NCBI GenBank assembly: GCA_964584805.1
Contig: CAZPAY010000005.1
Coordinates: forward strand, 1-64,000
Reading direction: 5' to 3'
From: JABHIE01 sp964584805
GTDB taxonomy: Bacteria; Planctomycetota; UBA1135
Length of the DNA: 64,000 nucleotides
A model generated the notes under the pieces. That model saw only the letters and a program-made list of their open reading frames with translations. It searched no databases and was not told the origin of the DNA. Made by a program: the position numbers and the translations under genes. Positions 14,818-23,990 of this stretch are shown here, in pieces (positions within the stretch are counted from its first letter, which is position 1; the number at the start of each line of letters is the position of its first letter).

Positions 14818-17400
14818 ATGCGCTACTTCGTACCCATTTGCTTACTCGTTTTGCTTGGCGCTTGCCAAGTAGAGAAAAAAGAGGCCCTCGGTCTTAGCTT
14901 TGAGATTCCTGCTCCAACCGAGCATCGTCTCGCTGCAGATGTAGAAACGAAACACAAGACGGCGCGCAAGGCTTGGCGCGCGGCAATGCACCGCGCGGAA
15001 GAGGGCTTGAATTGGAAAGCCATTGAACGCCAAAACGGCCTAGATGCCATGGAGCGCCGTCAAAATGCTCTTTTAGAGCCGACTGTCGCGGGCAGCCCAT
15101 GGTGGCGCGAACTAGGTAGCCGCAATTTGGCGGGGCGTATGCATGCCGTGCGCTTGTCGAGTGATGGTTCGAAACTTTACGGCGGCTCATCGAAAGGTGG
15201 GATTTGGCGGGGTGATTTAGACGGTGCAAATTGGCAGCCGTTGAGCGACAATCTTTACGGCGGTGGCCATCAACTTCTTGTTGCGCCCGCGGTTGGCGCA
15301 GGCCCTGACATCCTGATTCGTGGCGCTGGCAGTGACATAAATCGCAGTGTCGATGACGGTGTGACTTGGGATAAGGTTTCGGGGATTTCTGGTTCGGTGC
15401 GTCGGTTGATTCAGACGGTGGGCGCGAATCCAACTCAATATGTGCTGACAAAATCGGGCAACACTTCTCGGCTTTATCGCTCGCAAGATTCGGGTTTGAG
15501 TTTTACTTTGTTGCGTACCCACAACACACTACCGATGGATGTCTGGACATCCCGCACCGGCGCGAGCTCACTTTTCCTTTTCGAGGGTCAGCTGCTTTAT
15601 GAAAGTACAAATGCTGGCACAACTTTCCAAGCGTTGGGCAGCCCCTTAAGTTTTTCACCCAGTGATGTTTACTTGGGTTGCTTTGAGGCTAATGCACAAG
15701 CACATGTCGTCGCAGCAAATGCATCAAGCGGTTGGCAACTTTGGCGCACCGAAGACGGTGGTCAATCGTGGTCAAAGAAAACGGACATGTCTGATTTTTG
15801 GGGCCAGCTTTGCACTGGCACGCAAAGCGATAAGCTCGTCGCCTGGGGTGGCATGGAGTTTTGGTTTTCGCGTACCGGTGGCGCGTCTCCGCAAAAGCCA
15901 AACAACTGGTGGGATTACTACGGCGATATGGATCACAGTTTGCACGCCGACATGATGGGGATTTATTGCTACCCCGATGCGAGTCATAGTTATGGCGAGA
16001 CCTGGTATGTCGGCACCGATGGCGGCGTTTACGAAAGTCGCGATCGCCTTCGCGTTTTCGACAACTTATCGCTCGGTGGCCTAGGTGTGAGCCAGTATTA
16101 CGATGTGTTGACGAGTCGGCGCAACCCCGATTTGGTTTTGGCTGGCGCGCAAGACCAAGGTTATCAGCGAGGCGATTTAAGCTTGTCGACTCCCGGCGGC
16201 TCGGGGCCGTGGGCTGATTTTGTGCAATTGATTTCTGGCGACTACGGCCACTTCGCTTCAACCAATGGCGCGCACGATTTGGTCTATTGCACTTACCCCG
16301 GTTTCATCTTGGTGCAAGTCGACGAAGACTGGCCGAGTTTGCCTTTTGTTGACTTCCCATCTGGCTCGTCAGCCCTTTGGTTGCCGCCCGTTGTGGCTCA
16401 CCCGACTAACGGCGATTCGTTCTTCTTCTTAGCCGAAACGCTGTATCGATATGATCGCGCTGGCACATCGACGAGTTGGAGCCCAACGCCGCATACTTCC
16501 TTTGATTTTGGCGGCACACTCGGCGCACTTGCGTTTTCGCCGCTCGATTCGAATCGCGCCTACGCTGCGACCACCAACGGCAACCTGTTCTACTCACACG
16601 ATGGTGGTCTGACATGGTCGCAGTCGTCAAGCAGCGGCCCGGGCAGTCATTACTTTTACGGGATGACCCTGTTGCCGTCCTTGGTGGATGTTGACACGGT
16701 TTGGGTGGGTGGCTCCGGTTATTCGACGGGCCCCGTGAAGCGTTCGACCGATGGCGGGCAGACTTGGCAATCCAAGCGCAACGGGATGCCTGACACCTTG
16801 GTTTACGATTTGGCTTGGGCGCCTGATGGCTCCGGCCATATATTTGCCGCGACGGAAACGGGTGCTTTTGAATTCGAGCCCGTCAGTCGAGTCTGGACGG
16901 ACATACTCGGCACGAATGCCCCGATCACGACTTATTGGTCGGTTGAGTCGGTGCCGTCGCAAAACCTGATTCGTTTCGGGACATACGGCCGAGGCATCTG
17001 GGACTACCATCTTGAGACGCCAGGGTTTTTCCCGTATGGCGAGTTGCGTGATGGGGCGAATACTCTGACCCTTTCTGCGGATACGGCCCCTTTGATTGGC
17101 CAAAATGTTCAGCTCACCGTTTCGGGTGCGCCGGCAAATGCAAATGGCCGGATTGGGGTTTCGACTCAAAGCGAAGACCTGCCTTACATGGGCGGCACTT
17201 TGCTTGTCGACATGGCACAGGTTGCCTTGGAATTGTCGACTCGTGCAAACGCGACGGGTGTGGCGCAAGTCAATGTCACGGTGCCGAATAACCCCAACTT
17301 TGTCGGCCTAGAGTTTTTCATTCAGGCGATGGCGTTAGATGCAGCTCAACCCAATGGCCAAGCATTCAGTCATGGACTGCGGGCTGTTGTGGGGGATTGA
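14818..17400 (+). CDS. Asp-box (sortilin/BNR-like) beta-propeller lipoprotein
   Basis: An 860-residue lipoprotein; the lipobox LLGAC places the lipidated Cys at 16. After a charged helical linker (to about residue 95) comes a propeller with repeated Asp-box motifs S-x-D-x-G-x-x-W/F: RSVDDGVTW, RSQDSGLSF, RTEDGGQSW, YSHDGGLTW and RSTDGGQTW. Residues about 735-860 form a C-terminal beta domain of the same type as in the M28 peptidase. Such propellers bind glycans or proteins or act as sialidase-like folds. The catalytic residues of sialidases were not identified, so no enzymatic role is assigned. Confidence 0.82.
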   Translation: MRYFVPICLLVLLGACQVEKKEALGLSFEIPAPTEHRLAADVETKHKTARKAWRAAMHRAEEGLNWKAIERQNGLDAMERRQNALLEPTVAGSPWWRELGSRNLAGRMHAVRLSSDGSKLYGGSSKGGIWRGDLDGANWQPLSDNLYGGGHQLLVAPAVGAGPDILIRGAGSDINRSVDDGVTWDKVSGISGSVRRLIQTVGANPTQYVLTKSGNTSRLYRSQDSGLSFTLLRTHNTLPMDVWTSRTGASSLFLFEGQLLYESTNAGTTFQALGSPLSFSPSDVYLGCFEANAQAHVVAANASSGWQLWRTEDGGQSWSKKTDMSDFWGQLCTGTQSDKLVAWGGMEFWFSRTGGASPQKPNNWWDYYGDMDHSLHADMMGIYCYPDASHSYGETWYVGTDGGVYESRDRLRVFDNLSLGGLGVSQYYDVLTSRRNPDLVLAGAQDQGYQRGDLSLSTPGGSGPWADFVQLISGDYGHFASTNGAHDLVYCTYPGFILVQVDEDWPSLPFVDFPSGSSALWLPPVVAHPTNGDSFFFLAETLYRYDRAGTSTSWSPTPHTSFDFGGTLGALAFSPLDSNRAYAATTNGNLFYSHDGGLTWSQSSSSGPGSHYFYGMTLLPSLVDVDTVWVGGSGYSTGPVKRSTDGGQTWQSKRNGMPDTLVYDLAWAPDGSGHIFAATETGAFEFEPVSRVWTDILGTNAPITTYWSVESVPSQNLIRFGTYGRGIWDYHLETPGFFPYGELRDGANTLTLSADTAPLIGQNVQLTVSGAPANANGRIGVSTQSEDLPYMGGTLLVDMAQVALELSTRANATGVAQVNVTVPNNPNFVGLEFFIQAMALDAAQPNGQAFSHGLRAVVGD

Positions 17401-17422
17401 AGAATTCTACTCAACAATAGAA

Positions 17423-17453
17423 CAGGGGCAGGCGATTGAATCGCCTGCCCCTG
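17423..17453. terminator. long palindrome between convergent genes
   Basis: CAGGGGCAGGCGATT is followed after one base by its exact reverse complement, giving a strong GC-rich hairpin. It sits between two genes that both end here. Neither flank has a strong T run, so termination on either strand is likely but not certain. Confidence 0.6.
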
Positions 17454-17467
17454 CTGCTTAAGCACCA

Positions 17468-19426
17468 CTAAGAATTCTGAATCAAATTCTCAACCACACT
17501 CGGATCGGCCAATGTCGAAACATCACCGACCTCATCTGGAGTGCCCTCTGCAATCTTCCGCAGAATCCGACGCATGATTTTGCCCGAACGAGTCTTTGGC
17601 AAACCTGGCGCCCAGTGAATCACATCAGGCGCCGCAATCGGCCCGATCTCAGTGCGGACATGCACGATGAGCTCTTTCTTCAGCTCATCTGTGTACTCCA
17701 CACCATCGTTTAGCGTGACATAGGCGTAAATGCCCTGACCTTTAATCTCGTGAGGGAAGCCTACGACAGCAGCCTCGGCTACACCCGCGTGGCTCACCAG
17801 TGCAGACTCGACCTCGGCCGTGCCCATGCGGTGACCAGAAACATTAATCACATCATCAACGCGACCCGTGATCCAGTAGAAGCCATCTTCGTCGCGACGG
17901 CATCCGTCACCTGCGAAGTAGTAGCCTTTGTACATATCAAAGTAAGTCTCTTCGAACCGCTTCTGGTCGCCCCACAAAGTGCGCATTTGACCCGGCCATG
18001 GGTGTTTAATCGCCAAAACGCCGCTGGCAACGGTGTCGGTTAATTCAACGCCCGACTCAGGGTCAAGAATCACAGGCTGTACACCAAAGAATGGCAGTGT
18101 TGCAGAGCCTGGCTTGGTCGCCCATGCGCCTGGAAGAGGCGTGATCATGATGCCGCCCGTCTCGGTTTGCCACCAAGTGTCAACGATTGGGCAATTGCCG
18201 CCGCCAACTTTTTCGTGGTACCACATCCATGCTTCGGGGTTAATCGGCTCACCCACCGACCCGAGTAGACGCAGGCTAGACAGGTCATGCTTTTTCACCC
18301 AGTCGTCGCCCTTAGCGGAAATCGCGCGGATGGCCGTGGGCGCGGTGTAAAACTGATTTACTTTGTACTCTGCGCAAATCTCCCAGAAGCGGTCGGGGTT
18401 TGGCCATGTAGGTACGCCTTCAAACATCATTGTGGTCGCGCCGTTGCAGAGCGGGCCATAAACGATGTAACTGTGACCCGTGACCCAACCGATGTCGGCC
18501 GTGCACCAGTAAGTGTCGCCTTCGTGATAATCAAAGACATACTTGTGAGTCATTGCGGCGTAAACCATGTAGCCGCCCACATGATGCTGAACACCCTTAG
18601 GTTTGCCCGTTGAGCCCGATGTGTAAAGCAAGAAGAGCGGATCTTCCGCATCCATATGCTCGGCTTCGCATGTTGCATCGGCAACATTCATCAACTCATG
18701 CCACCAGAAATCACGGCCGTCTTGCATCGGCACATCGTGCCCCGTGCGCTGGACGACAATCACTTTCTCAACGGTGCTCGCTTTTTCGCAAGCCAAGTCG
18801 GCGTTGGTTTTCATAGGTACATTGTCTTTCGCACCGCGCAAGCCAGTGTCTTGCGTGACGACTAAACGGACATCTGAGTCGTTGCATCGGTCAGCAAGTG
18901 CGTCAGGTGAAAACGCGCCAAAGACGATTGAGTGAATCGCGCCAATCCGTGCGCAAGCCAGCATCGCGATGGCAAGCTCAGGAATCATCTGCATGTAAAG
19001 CGAAACGCGGTCACCCTTTTGGATGCCTTGGCCTTTGAGTACATTTGCAAATTTGCAAACCTCAGCGTGCAGTTCGTTATAGGTGTAGCGCTTGTCTTCG
19101 CCAGGGTTGTTGCCGACCCAGAGAATTGCAGTTTGGTCACCGCGCTTTTCGAGGTGGCGGTCGAGACAGTTATATGCAATGTTGGTTTTGCCGTTGATAA
19201 ACCACTGCTGCTGAATCTTGCCTTCGCGGCGATCGTAGTTGTAATCAAAAACTTTGTCCCACTTTTCGAACCAATGAAAGTCTTCGGCGGCTTCGGCCCA
19301 GAAACCAGCTGGGTCGTTGACCGAACGGTCGTACATTTCTTGGTATTGCTCGCGGGAAGAAATCCAGGCGCCTTCAGAAAACTCAGGCGAAGGTGGGAAG
19401 ACTTTTTCAGTCATGGTCGTAGTCAT
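17468..19426 (-). CDS. acsA: acetyl-CoA synthetase (AMP-forming)
   Basis: A 652-residue enzyme, the usual length, activating acetate to acetyl-CoA through acetyl-AMP. The P-loop-like YTSGSTGKPKG, the adenylate motif WWQTETGG, YFAGDGCRRDEDG, the hinge GRVDDVINVSGHR and the C-terminal acetylation-site motif LPKTRSGKIMRR are all present. The frame stays open upstream to 19573, but that extension does not resemble Acs. ATG 19426 (or 19414) gives the family N-terminus. A promoter at 19492-19519 would give a leader of about 60 bases, so this gene is not leaderless. Confidence 0.95.
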   Translation of the reverse strand: MTTTMTEKVFPPSPEFSEGAWISSREQYQEMYDRSVNDPAGFWAEAAEDFHWFEKWDKVFDYNYDRREGKIQQQWFINGKTNIAYNCLDRHLEKRGDQTAILWVGNNPGEDKRYTYNELHAEVCKFANVLKGQGIQKGDRVSLYMQMIPELAIAMLACARIGAIHSIVFGAFSPDALADRCNDSDVRLVVTQDTGLRGAKDNVPMKTNADLACEKASTVEKVIVVQRTGHDVPMQDGRDFWWHELMNVADATCEAEHMDAEDPLFLLYTSGSTGKPKGVQHHVGGYMVYAAMTHKYVFDYHEGDTYWCTADIGWVTGHSYIVYGPLCNGATTMMFEGVPTWPNPDRFWEICAEYKVNQFYTAPTAIRAISAKGDDWVKKHDLSSLRLLGSVGEPINPEAWMWYHEKVGGGNCPIVDTWWQTETGGIMITPLPGAWATKPGSATLPFFGVQPVILDPESGVELTDTVASGVLAIKHPWPGQMRTLWGDQKRFEETYFDMYKGYYFAGDGCRRDEDGFYWITGRVDDVINVSGHRMGTAEVESALVSHAGVAEAAVVGFPHEIKGQGIYAYVTLNDGVEYTDELKKELIVHVRTEIGPIAAPDVIHWAPGLPKTRSGKIMRRILRKIAEGTPDEVGDVSTLADPSVVENLIQNS

Positions 19427-19491
19427 GGTGATGGGGGCAAGGGCCGCAAAATGCTGGCGAGATTTGAGCCGAAAAGCCCATGCCTCGTGCA

Positions 19492-19519
19492 TGTATAGCC
19501 CTATTAAAGATATCGGCAA
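19492..19519 (-). promoter_or_regulatory. promoter upstream of acsA
   Basis: On the minus strand TTGCCG (complement of 19514-19519), a 16-base spacer and TATACA (complement of 19492-19497). The start would be near 19485. The rest of the ugd-acsA gap holds two hairpins: GCACA/TGTGC at 19570-19585 and GTGCAG/CTGCAC at 19590-19605. The second may end ugd transcription. Confidence 0.45.
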
Positions 19520-19626
19520 GTATGCCAACGGCCTGCATCTTACACAATTGCGAGAAAGGGCAATATTCAGCACATACGGGTGTGCCGTAGTGCAGCATTC
19601 TGCACTATTTGGCCCGTTTCACCGAT

Positions 19627-20943
19627 TCAATCAACCCCAACGGGTGGCACACCAATGCCCTGGCATTCAAATCCATTCTTGCGCAATGCCCTTTCGGAGA
19701 AAATATTGCGGCCATCTAGAATCAATTTACCGCGCATCAAACCAGCGAGTCGCTCGAAGTCGGGGTTGCGGTATTCGCGCCACTCCGTGCAAAGAATCAG
19801 CGCATCGGCGCCCTCAGCGGCGGCGTAGGCATCCTCAACATAATCAATGCAATCGCCAATCGCCTCACGGGCGGTGGTCATGGCTTCCGGGTCGGTGCCG
19901 CGCACGATGGCGCCGCGACGAGTCAGTTCTTGGCTGATGACAATGGCCGGAGCCTCGCGCATATCATCGGTCTTGGGCTTAAAAGCTAAACCCCAAAGTG
20001 CAAAAACCTTGCCGCTCAAATCTTCGCCGAAGCGCTCGACGATGCGACCGACGGTAAGCATTTTTTGCTTTTCATTCACAGACTCGACGGCTTCAAGAAT
20101 TTCGAATGCTCCGCCATTTTCGCGGGCGGTCGCCATGATGGCTTTCACATCTTTCGGGAAGCAAGAGCCACCATAACCAATGCCTGAATACAAAAACGGC
20201 TTGCCGATGCGATTGTCACTTCCGATGCCTTTGCGCACATTCGAAACATTGGCACCCACGGCATCGCAGATGCGCGCGATTTCATTCATAAACGAAATCC
20301 GCGTTGCCAACATTGCGTTAGCCGCATATTTTGTCAGCTCAGCACTCGCGGGATCCATGTGCAAAATCGGCGCACCGTAACTCACAAAGGGGCGATACAG
20401 CTCATCCATGAGCTCGAAATTTTCTGCCGACTCAGCACCAATCACCACCCGGTCGGGGCGGAGGAAGTCTTGGATGGCTGCACCCTCTTTTAGAAACTCA
20501 GGGTTGGAGCAAACCGACATTTTGTGCTCAGTTTGCGATTGCGCCGCAACTTTGACCTTTGCCGCTGTGCCGACAGGAACGGTCGACTTGTCAACAATCA
20601 ACTTAGGCCCATTGGCGACTTGGCCAATCGACTCGGCAACTTTCAGCACAGCCGACAAATCAGCCGAACCATCTGCGCCAGGGGGCGTGCCTACGGCAAT
20701 AAAGACCACGCGGGCCTCGGCGACGGCTTCCGCCAAATCGGTGGTGAACTTGAGGCGGCCGTCTTCATGATTCGATCCGACCATCTCGCTCAGCCCCGGT
20801 TCGTAAATCGGGATGACACCCTTTTTCAAACCCTCAATTTTGGCCGCGTCAATATCAACGCACCAAACCGTGTTGCCCATTTCGGCAAAACAAGTGCCGG
20901 CGACCAAGCCGACATAACCCGTGCCTACGACTGCGATTTTCAT
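19627..20943 (-). CDS. ugd: UDP-glucose 6-dehydrogenase
   Basis: A 438-residue enzyme oxidising UDP-glucose to UDP-glucuronate for surface polysaccharides. The N-terminal Rossmann fold starts MKIAVVGTGYVGL. The central domain carries the catalytic Cys in GYGGSCFPKD. The C-terminal UDP-binding domain has WGLAFKPKTDDMREAP and CTEWREY. ATG 20943 is chosen because it starts directly at the Rossmann strand; the upstream open frame lies inside the preceding gene. It is the last gene of a four-gene minus-strand operon, eight bases after the sulfatase-like gene. Confidence 0.95.
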   Translation of the reverse strand: MKIAVVGTGYVGLVAGTCFAEMGNTVWCVDIDAAKIEGLKKGVIPIYEPGLSEMVGSNHEDGRLKFTTDLAEAVAEARVVFIAVGTPPGADGSADLSAVLKVAESIGQVANGPKLIVDKSTVPVGTAAKVKVAAQSQTEHKMSVCSNPEFLKEGAAIQDFLRPDRVVIGAESAENFELMDELYRPFVSYGAPILHMDPASAELTKYAANAMLATRISFMNEIARICDAVGANVSNVRKGIGSDNRIGKPFLYSGIGYGGSCFPKDVKAIMATARENGGAFEILEAVESVNEKQKMLTVGRIVERFGEDLSGKVFALWGLAFKPKTDDMREAPAIVISQELTRRGAIVRGTDPEAMTTAREAIGDCIDYVEDAYAAAEGADALILCTEWREYRNPDFERLAGLMRGKLILDGRNIFSERALRKNGFECQGIGVPPVGVD

Positions 20944-20951
20944 GGCGTTTA

Positions 20952-22412
20952 TTATCCGTCTGTGTAGCCCAACTCGCCAAGGATATCGGTCATTTCTGAC
21001 GATTCTTGCATTTCGGCCGCTTGGCCCGGATTGGCGTGAGCTTTTTGGAAGACTTCCATCGCAGCAGAGGCTGTGGGGGAGTCTTTGGGGTCTTTGATCC
21101 AAATGGGCTGAAATTCGCCTGGGTCAGCCTCTAAATCAAAGGTGGAAAAGGAGCGCGCCCCGGTATCCCAAATGGCCTTGTCCATGCCAAGGCGATAACC
21201 ACGCACATCGAGCCGGCGGCCAGGGTGGAGCAAATCCATGACCACCTCATGCCCAGGATTTTGGGGGTTGGTCCAAACGGGCTGCATACTCAAGCCTGAA
21301 CGGCCCGGCCATGCGCCGAGGCCCGCCAAATCAAGCAGGGTCGGCGCCAAATCATAATTCGCTACGCTTTGTGCCACCTGCGTGCCAGCTGGAATTAACC
21401 CGGGCGCACGAATCACCATTGGGACGCGCATGACTTCCTCGTAAAGCGTCTTGTGATGCCCGCGCTGACCATGCTCGCCAAACTCATCGCCGTGATCACT
21501 GACTACCGCAAAAATCACATCGTCGGCAATGCCCCACTCTGTAAGTTGGGCAAACAATTGCGCGAGATAGTCATCGGTGTAGCGAATCTCCGCGTCGTAG
21601 AGCGCAAAGTAATGTGCGATCTCATCTGTGGTATACGACTTTTCAGCATCATTAAAACCACTGCCATCAATCGCACCCGCATAGCCGGGGTGGAAGCGCT
21701 CGGCATATTCAGCAGGCGGATGGAAATCGTAGTGCGGATCCCAGAAATGCAAGAACAGGAAAAACGGCTCTTCGTAGCGATCGCCCTCTGCCAGCCATGA
21801 AACGGCCTTTTCCACGACATGCGGTGCGGTTTCACGGTCGCCGTCGGCCAACTCATGAAATTTTTGGATGTCGCGCGAACCGCGGTTGACCATCGCATGG
21901 GCGGCATCGTTGCCTTCCAAATAATCCAGCGCAGGCTCGTAAGTATCAAAGCCCCGGGCAAACCCCCAAACGCCATGCAAAAACGGCGCGCTGTAAAACC
22001 CACCCGTCTCGTAGCCGGCATTTTGGAATCGCTGCGAGACTAACTCCAGGTCATTATTCATGCGGTAGCGCCGCGCACGGACGCCATGCTCAATCGGGTG
22101 CATGCCCGACAACATGCTGACATGGCTCGGTAAAGTCCAGGGAGCGGCCGCCGAGCAGTTTTCAAAAAGAGCACCTTCGTCAGCGAGTCGCTGCATAAAC
22201 GGCGTTGTGGATTCGTCCGCCGCAAACTCGGGCGTATATCCATAGGGCGTGCAGTGATCCGCACGCAGGCTGTCAATCGAAATGAAAATGACAGGGCGGC
22301 GGTCGTCTTGGGGCTGAGGCTCGCTGCTGCATGCGCCGAGGGCAAACAGACCCGCGAGGGCAGTCAAAGTTGATGCGTTAAGGAAACGCGTGGGCGTGGC
22401 AATGCGGAACAT
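20952..22412 (-). CDS. sulfatase-like hydrolase lipoprotein with Thr in place of Cys
   Basis: A 486-residue member of the alkaline-phosphatase superfamily in the sulfatase branch, with lipobox ALGAC (Cys28). The N-terminal metal strand ISIDSLRADH, the active-site helix PWTLPSHVSMLSG and the distal metal motif SDHGDEFGEHG are present. True sulfatases have C/S-x-P-S-R, whose Cys is converted to formylglycine. Here T93-L-P-S-H places Thr at that site, so it should act without formylglycine, perhaps as a phosphodiesterase, phosphatase or alkoxide-type hydrolase. Its place between glycosyltransferase and ugd genes suggests editing of a surface glycan. Confidence 0.82.
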   Translation of the reverse strand: MFRIATPTRFLNASTLTALAGLFALGACSSEPQPQDDRRPVIFISIDSLRADHCTPYGYTPEFAADESTTPFMQRLADEGALFENCSAAAPWTLPSHVSMLSGMHPIEHGVRARRYRMNNDLELVSQRFQNAGYETGGFYSAPFLHGVWGFARGFDTYEPALDYLEGNDAAHAMVNRGSRDIQKFHELADGDRETAPHVVEKAVSWLAEGDRYEEPFFLFLHFWDPHYDFHPPAEYAERFHPGYAGAIDGSGFNDAEKSYTTDEIAHYFALYDAEIRYTDDYLAQLFAQLTEWGIADDVIFAVVSDHGDEFGEHGQRGHHKTLYEEVMRVPMVIRAPGLIPAGTQVAQSVANYDLAPTLLDLAGLGAWPGRSGLSMQPVWTNPQNPGHEVVMDLLHPGRRLDVRGYRLGMDKAIWDTGARSFSTFDLEADPGEFQPIWIKDPKDSPTASAAMEVFQKAHANPGQAAEMQESSEMTDILGELGYTDG

Positions 22413-22418
22413 TGCGCA

Positions 22419-22424
22419 AGTTTA
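22419..22424 (-). promoter_or_regulatory. internal -10 box TAAACT before the sulfatase-like gene
   Basis: TAAACT on the minus strand ends six bases before ATG 22412 and overlaps the stop of the upstream gene. It could start a separate transcript for the last two operon genes. The 12 bases after TA are almost identical to those before the 63116 gene. Confidence 0.35.
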
Positions 22425-23990
22425 GTGCGCTTTTGCTTTGTTTGCCGAGGCAATCGTTTGCTTTGCGTCAGCAATCCACCAGCCAACCAGTAAAACAATC
22501 GGCCCGACCAAGTGCAGCAGCAATCGCTCTGGAATGCCCTTTTCTAAAAGGAGGGGCAAATACCAAGGCGTCACAAGCAAAATGAGCGCGTACATCAGCA
22601 CACCACCAAAAACCACTGCCGCCAAAATGCGTTGCAGTGGGTCGCCCAGCAGCCCTCGTCGTAAAAGCAAAGTGCCGAGTGCAGCAAACATTAAGAGCCA
22701 CATCGGGCCCCAAGTCGCAAAGTCGGCAAAAGTTCCGGCGAATGCCTTGCCCACAATCGCGCGGCGGGGTGGCAGCTCAGCCAGGACTTCTTCTTTGGTT
22801 TTTTGCTGAGCAATCACTTTGGGTGACTGTTCGGCTAATTCTTCGCCACCACCTAAAAAGTGCAGCGTGTTTTCAAGGGTGAGTTGTTCGCTGTAGTTTT
22901 CGTCGATGGCCGGCATTTGGCTACGCAAGTGCAACCAGGGGGCAACCGCCAGCAAGCCAACGAAAAGCGAAATCCCGATTGCTTTGCGTCCATCTTTAAA
23001 GAGTGAACCGCCTCGTCGCAAAAACAAGGCACCCGAAATCAACACGGCAATCACCACAACTCCAAACAAAGCCAAGCCCTCGTTTTTCATCATGGCCGCG
23101 CCTGCAAACGCAAAGCCCGCTGCAAGGCCCAGCCGTAAAGACCCCGCAAACCCCGCGCGCAGTAAAAGCGCGACACCGGCGGCAAAGCAGGCTGCTACGG
23201 GTAAATCCGCGCCAGCACCCAGCGTCACGATGTTGCCCAATCCAGGAGTACCCCAAGCCGAGCCACCGAGCCCTCCGGAAGAAAAACCGTTGCGCAAATA
23301 AATCATCGGGACGGCCGCCATCAGCAATGCACCCCAACGCGCCGCAGGTTTGGAAACGAATCGCAAACCGAATGCCACAGCCCCAGGCAAGCAGGCGGCC
23401 CAAAAGGCGAGTGGGATTTGCACCCAGCGATCACTCCATCCGCCGAAGGAAATGCCCGACGCGAAAGATTCCAGAATCGGAATGCCGAGCGGGTAGTTCG
23501 GGTGCGTGGCCATCCGTCCGAAACCGTCGGGGCTTTGTAAATCAGACAGCGCGGGGCCAAATGGTGTGCCGTGGTGCAGTAGCAATTTGCCTTTGTAAGC
23601 AAAGTGCAGCATCGGGTCGAATTGATTGATGGGCCACGAAAGGGTTAATGCAATCGAGCCGAGCGCAAGCAGAGCAAGCATCCAAACTTGATAGGGGGCA
23701 AAACCAAGTGGCTCGTAAACGCGCTCTTTTTCGCGGCGGAAGGCCGTCTTCCAACACATCATGCCGATGGCCAAAATGGCGAGCCGCACATAAAAAGTCG
23801 TTTCAAGACCTAAAGCGTAAAGCGCAGTGATGCCGACCGTGAAAATCGAAACGCCGAGCAAATAGGCGATGGAATATTCCTCATATCTGCTGCGCGGCAA
23901 ATCGCTGCGCTTGGGCAGCAAGGCTAACCCAAAGGCCAGCGCAAGGATGACCGTTGTCAAGCCACCGATGATGGGGCCGAATGTGCTCAT
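22422..23990 (-). CDS. GT-C type membrane glycosyltransferase
   Basis: A 522-residue polytopic membrane protein with about a dozen helices. The first periplasmic loop holds NQFDPMLHFAYKGKLLLHHGTP, the acidic-motif region typical of ArnT/GT39-like transferases that use lipid-linked sugars, and THPNYPLGIPI, the related substrate-loop motif. A long soluble loop at about 370-420 precedes the last helices. ATG 23990 overlaps the stop of the upstream gene by four bases (ATGA); the open frame extends further upstream but inside that gene. Acceptor and donor are not predictable. Confidence 0.72.
   Translation of the reverse strand: MSTFGPIIGGLTTVILALAFGLALLPKRSDLPRSRYEEYSIAYLLGVSIFTVGITALYALGLETTFYVRLAILAIGMMCWKTAFRREKERVYEPLGFAPYQVWMLALLALGSIALTLSWPINQFDPMLHFAYKGKLLLHHGTPFGPALSDLQSPDGFGRMATHPNYPLGIPILESFASGISFGGWSDRWVQIPLAFWAACLPGAVAFGLRFVSKPAARWGALLMAAVPMIYLRNGFSSGGLGGSAWGTPGLGNIVTLGAGADLPVAACFAAGVALLLRAGFAGSLRLGLAAGFAFAGAAMMKNEGLALFGVVVIAVLISGALFLRRGGSLFKDGRKAIGISLFVGLLAVAPWLHLRSQMPAIDENYSEQLTLENTLHFLGGGEELAEQSPKVIAQQKTKEEVLAELPPRRAIVGKAFAGTFADFATWGPMWLLMFAALGTLLLRRGLLGDPLQRILAAVVFGGVLMYALILLVTPWYLPLLLEKGIPERLLLHLVGPIVLLVGWWIADAKQTIASANKAKAH

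Noticed and set aside
19427..19573. N-terminal extension of acetyl-CoA synthetase from 19573
   Set aside because: The extra 49 residues do not resemble Acs, and the best promoter (19492-19519) lies inside them.
20944..21102. N-terminal extension of Ugd
   Set aside because: It overlaps the end of the sulfatase-like gene in another frame, and ATG 20943 starts exactly at the Rossmann strand.
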